Source of the DNA: Gnetum montanum
Lineage: Eukaryota; Streptophyta; Gnetopsida; Gnetales; Gnetaceae
Length of the DNA stretch: 62,000 nucleotides
Assembly: GCA_015680685.1 (NCBI GenBank)
Contig: MNCI01037564.1
Coordinates: 1,084 to 63,083, forward strand
Direction of reading: 5' to 3'
Each line of letters begins with the position of its first letter. The first letter of the stretch is position 1. The position numbers and the translations under genes are program-made. This document shows positions 59,059 through 62,000 of the stretch, one piece after another. The notes beneath the pieces were generated by a model. It did not search any database and was not told where the DNA came from. It was given only the letters and a program-made list of their open reading frames with translations.

Positions 59059-62000
59059 ATGGATAGTAAGCAACTATTAGCACCATTGTTCATCAATGGA
59101 CCATACGGACCCATCCAACAGGAGATGAATAGTAAGTCCATTGATTTAGACACATTGACTTACGAAAACTCTGTGGCATCAATAGAGGAAACGATAGAAC
59201 ACTTTTAGAGCATGACGAAATCATTGGATATTGAAGCCGATAACATCACTAAAGATCCATTAATTGAAACCCCCATCACTATGCCAAGCAGCGAAGTTAA
59301 GATACTAAAATTAAGTACTTTACTGGACCCACAACTTTCCAATGACATAGCGAAAGTGTTTAAAGGAAAAATCAAAGCATTCGCTTGGTCTTACACTGAC
59401 ATGCCTGGGTTGGACCCTCGAATAGTCCAACATAACATCATACTGAACCCAAAACTAAGACCAGTGAAACAAAAGGCACATAAGATTAAGCCTGAGGTAG
59501 CGTTGGCAGTTCGCAATGAGATCACCAAACTTTATCAAGCTGGTTTCATTCGGGTTGTTGACTACGCTGATTGGGTATCCAACATGGTCATTGTCCCAAA
59601 GAACAACAAAAGCATTCGCCTATCCATTGACTTTCATGACCTCAACTTAGCCACCATAAAATACGACTTCCCTCTACCTAGTATTGATCAACTAGTTGAT
59701 TTAACCGTTGGGCATGCACTGTTATCCTTTATGGATGGCTTCACGGGATATAACCAAATCCGGATTAACCCTAAACATCAACTCAAAAAAACCTTCATGA
59801 AACCATGGTTAATGTTTTGTTATACGATGATGCCCTTCGGTTTAAAGAATGTTGGTGCTACATATCAACGAGCGATGACCTTCATCTTTAGTGATTACCT
59901 CATTCACTCACTCAATAATTACGTAGATGATATAGTGGTAAATCAAAGACACAAGAGCAACACATACAAGACCTAGACTTGGTACTTAAGCATTGTTTAA
60001 AAAATGTTTCTTTGGGGTTAAATCAGGCAAGATGCTTGGATTCATAGTTTCAGAAGTAGAAATTCGAGTAGACCCCGATAAGGTGAAGGCTATCACAAAC
60101 TTGCAACCGCCAAGCAACCTTACCAAACTTCAAGGCCTACAAGGTAGATTATAGTTTATTAGGCACTTTATAGAAAAACTAACTAATAAGTTGAGATCCA
60201 TGAACCATTTTCTATGCAAGAATGTGCATTTTCAATGGACCCCAAAATGCTAGGAAGCTTTTGACAATATCAAAATGGCAATAACACAATTACCGACTGT
60301 TTACCCACCTCAAAATAATAGACTGTTCTACATCTACCTTGCCACATCGGATTCATCAGTCACGTCTATGCTTTGCCAAAAACAAGATGATAGAACCGAA
60401 GTTCCTGTTTACTACTTGAGCCATGCATTAATAGCCCATGAAAAATGTTAAAATGACATGGAAAGAACATGCCTTGCCCTCACCTTTTCTTTAAAGAAGT
60501 GGTGACATTATCTCTTCTATAACCAAGTAAATATCATCTATAAAGACAACATGCTCAGAGCTATCACAAAAAACATTTACAAATCAAGAAAGATAGCTTG
60601 ATGGAAGGCGATGATTGCTGAGTTTGACCGCATCATCCATCAAAGGTCAAGCTATAGTCAATCAGATGACCGCATCACCAACACAAGATCAAGTAACGAT
60701 TAATCTAGAATTCCTAGCCAAAAACGTAAGCACAATTGACATAGTGCCCAATAAATATGATGCGATATTAAACTTTGATGGAGCATCCACCTCCCAGGGT
60801 GGAAGTGCTACTACCATTATCACATATCCCTCTGGGGAGATCCAACCCTTCGCTTACCGATTTAACTTTCCTTGTACCAATAACACAGCAGAGTATGAAG
60901 GTCTCCCCAGAGGCCTTATGGCAGCACAAGCTTCAAACATCACATGTCTTGTAGTCAGAGGCAACTCACAGTTAATCATTAACCAAGTCAAACATGTTTA
61001 CACGTGTAAAGCATCTCATCTACAACCCTACTGTGAGTTGACGAAGTACTGGCTAAAATAGTTTATAAATATAGAACTATAACATGTGCCTAGAAATGAG
61101 AATACCATCGTAGACGCATTAGCCACTTTAGCTCTAAAAATCTCACCGGACATGTTTCATGCATTGCCTAATTCCATCATGAGCTGCAACAAGCCCATAA
61201 CTGACACTTCCGATGAACTTCCCATAGCATCCACTAGCATGACAAATGTTGTAGAGTGGTATGATGACATCAAAGAGTACCTTTTGCATGGTGAACCACC
61301 TCAACATCTAACAAATGCATAGAAGGACATGATGTGAAAACGCTCTCGGTAGTATACACTAGTAGGAGATATGTTATGTCATAGATCCTATGAGGGCATT
61401 TTACTGGTATGTGTTAATAGCACCGATGGCCAAACCGTCATGGATTAAGTTCATGAGGGACTCTGCGGAGGGCACATAGCGCCTAAGGAAATGGTAACAA
61501 AAATAATATGCTTGGTGTACTATTGGCCACATATGGAATACGATTGTTTCTCCAAATTCAAAACATGTGTTACGTGTCAAAAGCATGGTAATCTTATACA
61601 TGTTCCACCCAATGAGTTGCATATGGCTCAAATCACATGGCCTTTCCAAAGATGGGGGTTAGACATCATTGGACCAATAACTCCCCCATCTTCAACGAGG
61701 CATAGCTTCATCATAACTACAATTGAATACTTCATGAAATGGGTAGAAGCTATTCCTCTTAGGAAGACAACATTGAAACAATTATACCACTTTATCCTCA
61801 AAAACATTGTGACTCGTTTTGGCATCTCGATGATTATCATCACTGACAATGGGCCACAATTCAGCAATGTCAAAACAAAAACGTTCTGTGAAAGCCTAGG
61901 TATTAAACACTCATTTTCATCACCTTACTATCTTTAAAGAAATAGAAAAGTAGAAGCCACAAATAAAACTGTCATCATGGTGCTCAAGAAAATGCTTCAT
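59059..62000 (+). pseudogene. pol: T5 pol: RT, two RNase H domains, integrase (continues past window)
   Basis: Starts MDSKQLLAP with GPYG as in T1. RT runs to 59976 (FMDGFTGYNQIRINP, YVDDIVV) with one TAG at 59206; a frameshift follows near 59,950. Gypsy RNase H (about 60330-60640: FYIYLATSD, ERTCLALTF) is decayed. The second RNase H at 60615-61150 is well kept: FDGASTSQGG, AEYEGL, RGNSQLI (Asp to Asn), VDALATLALK. Integrase from about 61350: HEGLCGGHIAP, CVTCQKHG, WGLDIIGP, TDNGPQFS, and the catalytic Glu (GAA at 61953) retained, unlike T1 and T2. More frameshifts and stops than T1. Confidence 0.9.

Noticed and set aside
1-62000. tRNA, rRNA or other structured RNA genes
   Set aside because: No cloverleaf with A/B boxes and no rRNA-like conserved block was recognised; the tRNA-like words are primer sites.

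Overview
This window is nuclear DNA from a plant with a large, repeat-rich genome. I see no intact host gene, tRNA or rRNA. Almost every base can be assigned to LTR retrotransposons of the Ty3/gypsy superfamily, most of them decayed and nested inside one another. The plant assignment rests on Tat-lineage pol genes with two RNase H domains, an Athila-like protease, a primer site like that for tRNA-Asp, and decay patterns expected from plant CG/CHG methylation. A gymnosperm or another giant-genome plant is plausible, but I cannot prove the species. A single N at 430 shows a draft assembly.

Layout (names are mine). T1, Tat-like: antisense gene 1-937, pol 1379-4846, repeat array, 3' LTR 5412-7781. 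T2, Tat-like: antisense gene 7782-12078, array, pol 12825-16332, array, 3' LTR 16840-19543. A1, Athila-like: gag remnant 19560-20690, 3' LTR 23412-24419. A2, Athila-like: integrase 24420-25560, sense 3' ORF 27620-30510, LTR 30753-31625. T3, Tat-like: integrase tail 31626-32045, then an LTR split by A3. A3 is a complete gag-protease-only element at 34322-41479 with two LTRs and a 5-bp target duplication. T4, Tat-like: primer site 41554, gag, protease, array and antisense gene end at 47500; its gag is split by a 3.46-kb insertion carrying gene fragments. T5, Tat-like: 5' LTR 47501-49450, gag-pro to about 53535, array, antisense gene 54050-58188, array, and pol from 59059 past the window end. T1 to A2 are right-hand halves only, each apparently inserted into the next element to its right, like nested dolls.

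The main result is an undescribed gene, on the strand opposite to gag and pol, carried by the Tat-like elements between gag-pro and pol. I can follow it in T1, T2 and T5, and its end in T4. Its first seven coding exons (about 1,050 codons) keep matching splice sites, exon lengths (119, 450, 275/272 and 1077/1047 bp) and phases between copies that are otherwise very different. Arrays of a short motif (consensus near GACNTTAAACTRGCA) sit at the module borders: gag-pro / antisense gene / pol / LTR. Each subfamily also has its own palindromic motif in its LTR, and the same motif recurs in the introns of its antisense gene. An element-encoded factor that recognises the element's own motif clusters is one hypothesis that would explain this.

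The retroviral-type genes work together in the usual way: gag makes particles, protease cuts, RT and RNase H copy RNA to DNA, integrase inserts. In this window none of these genes is intact.
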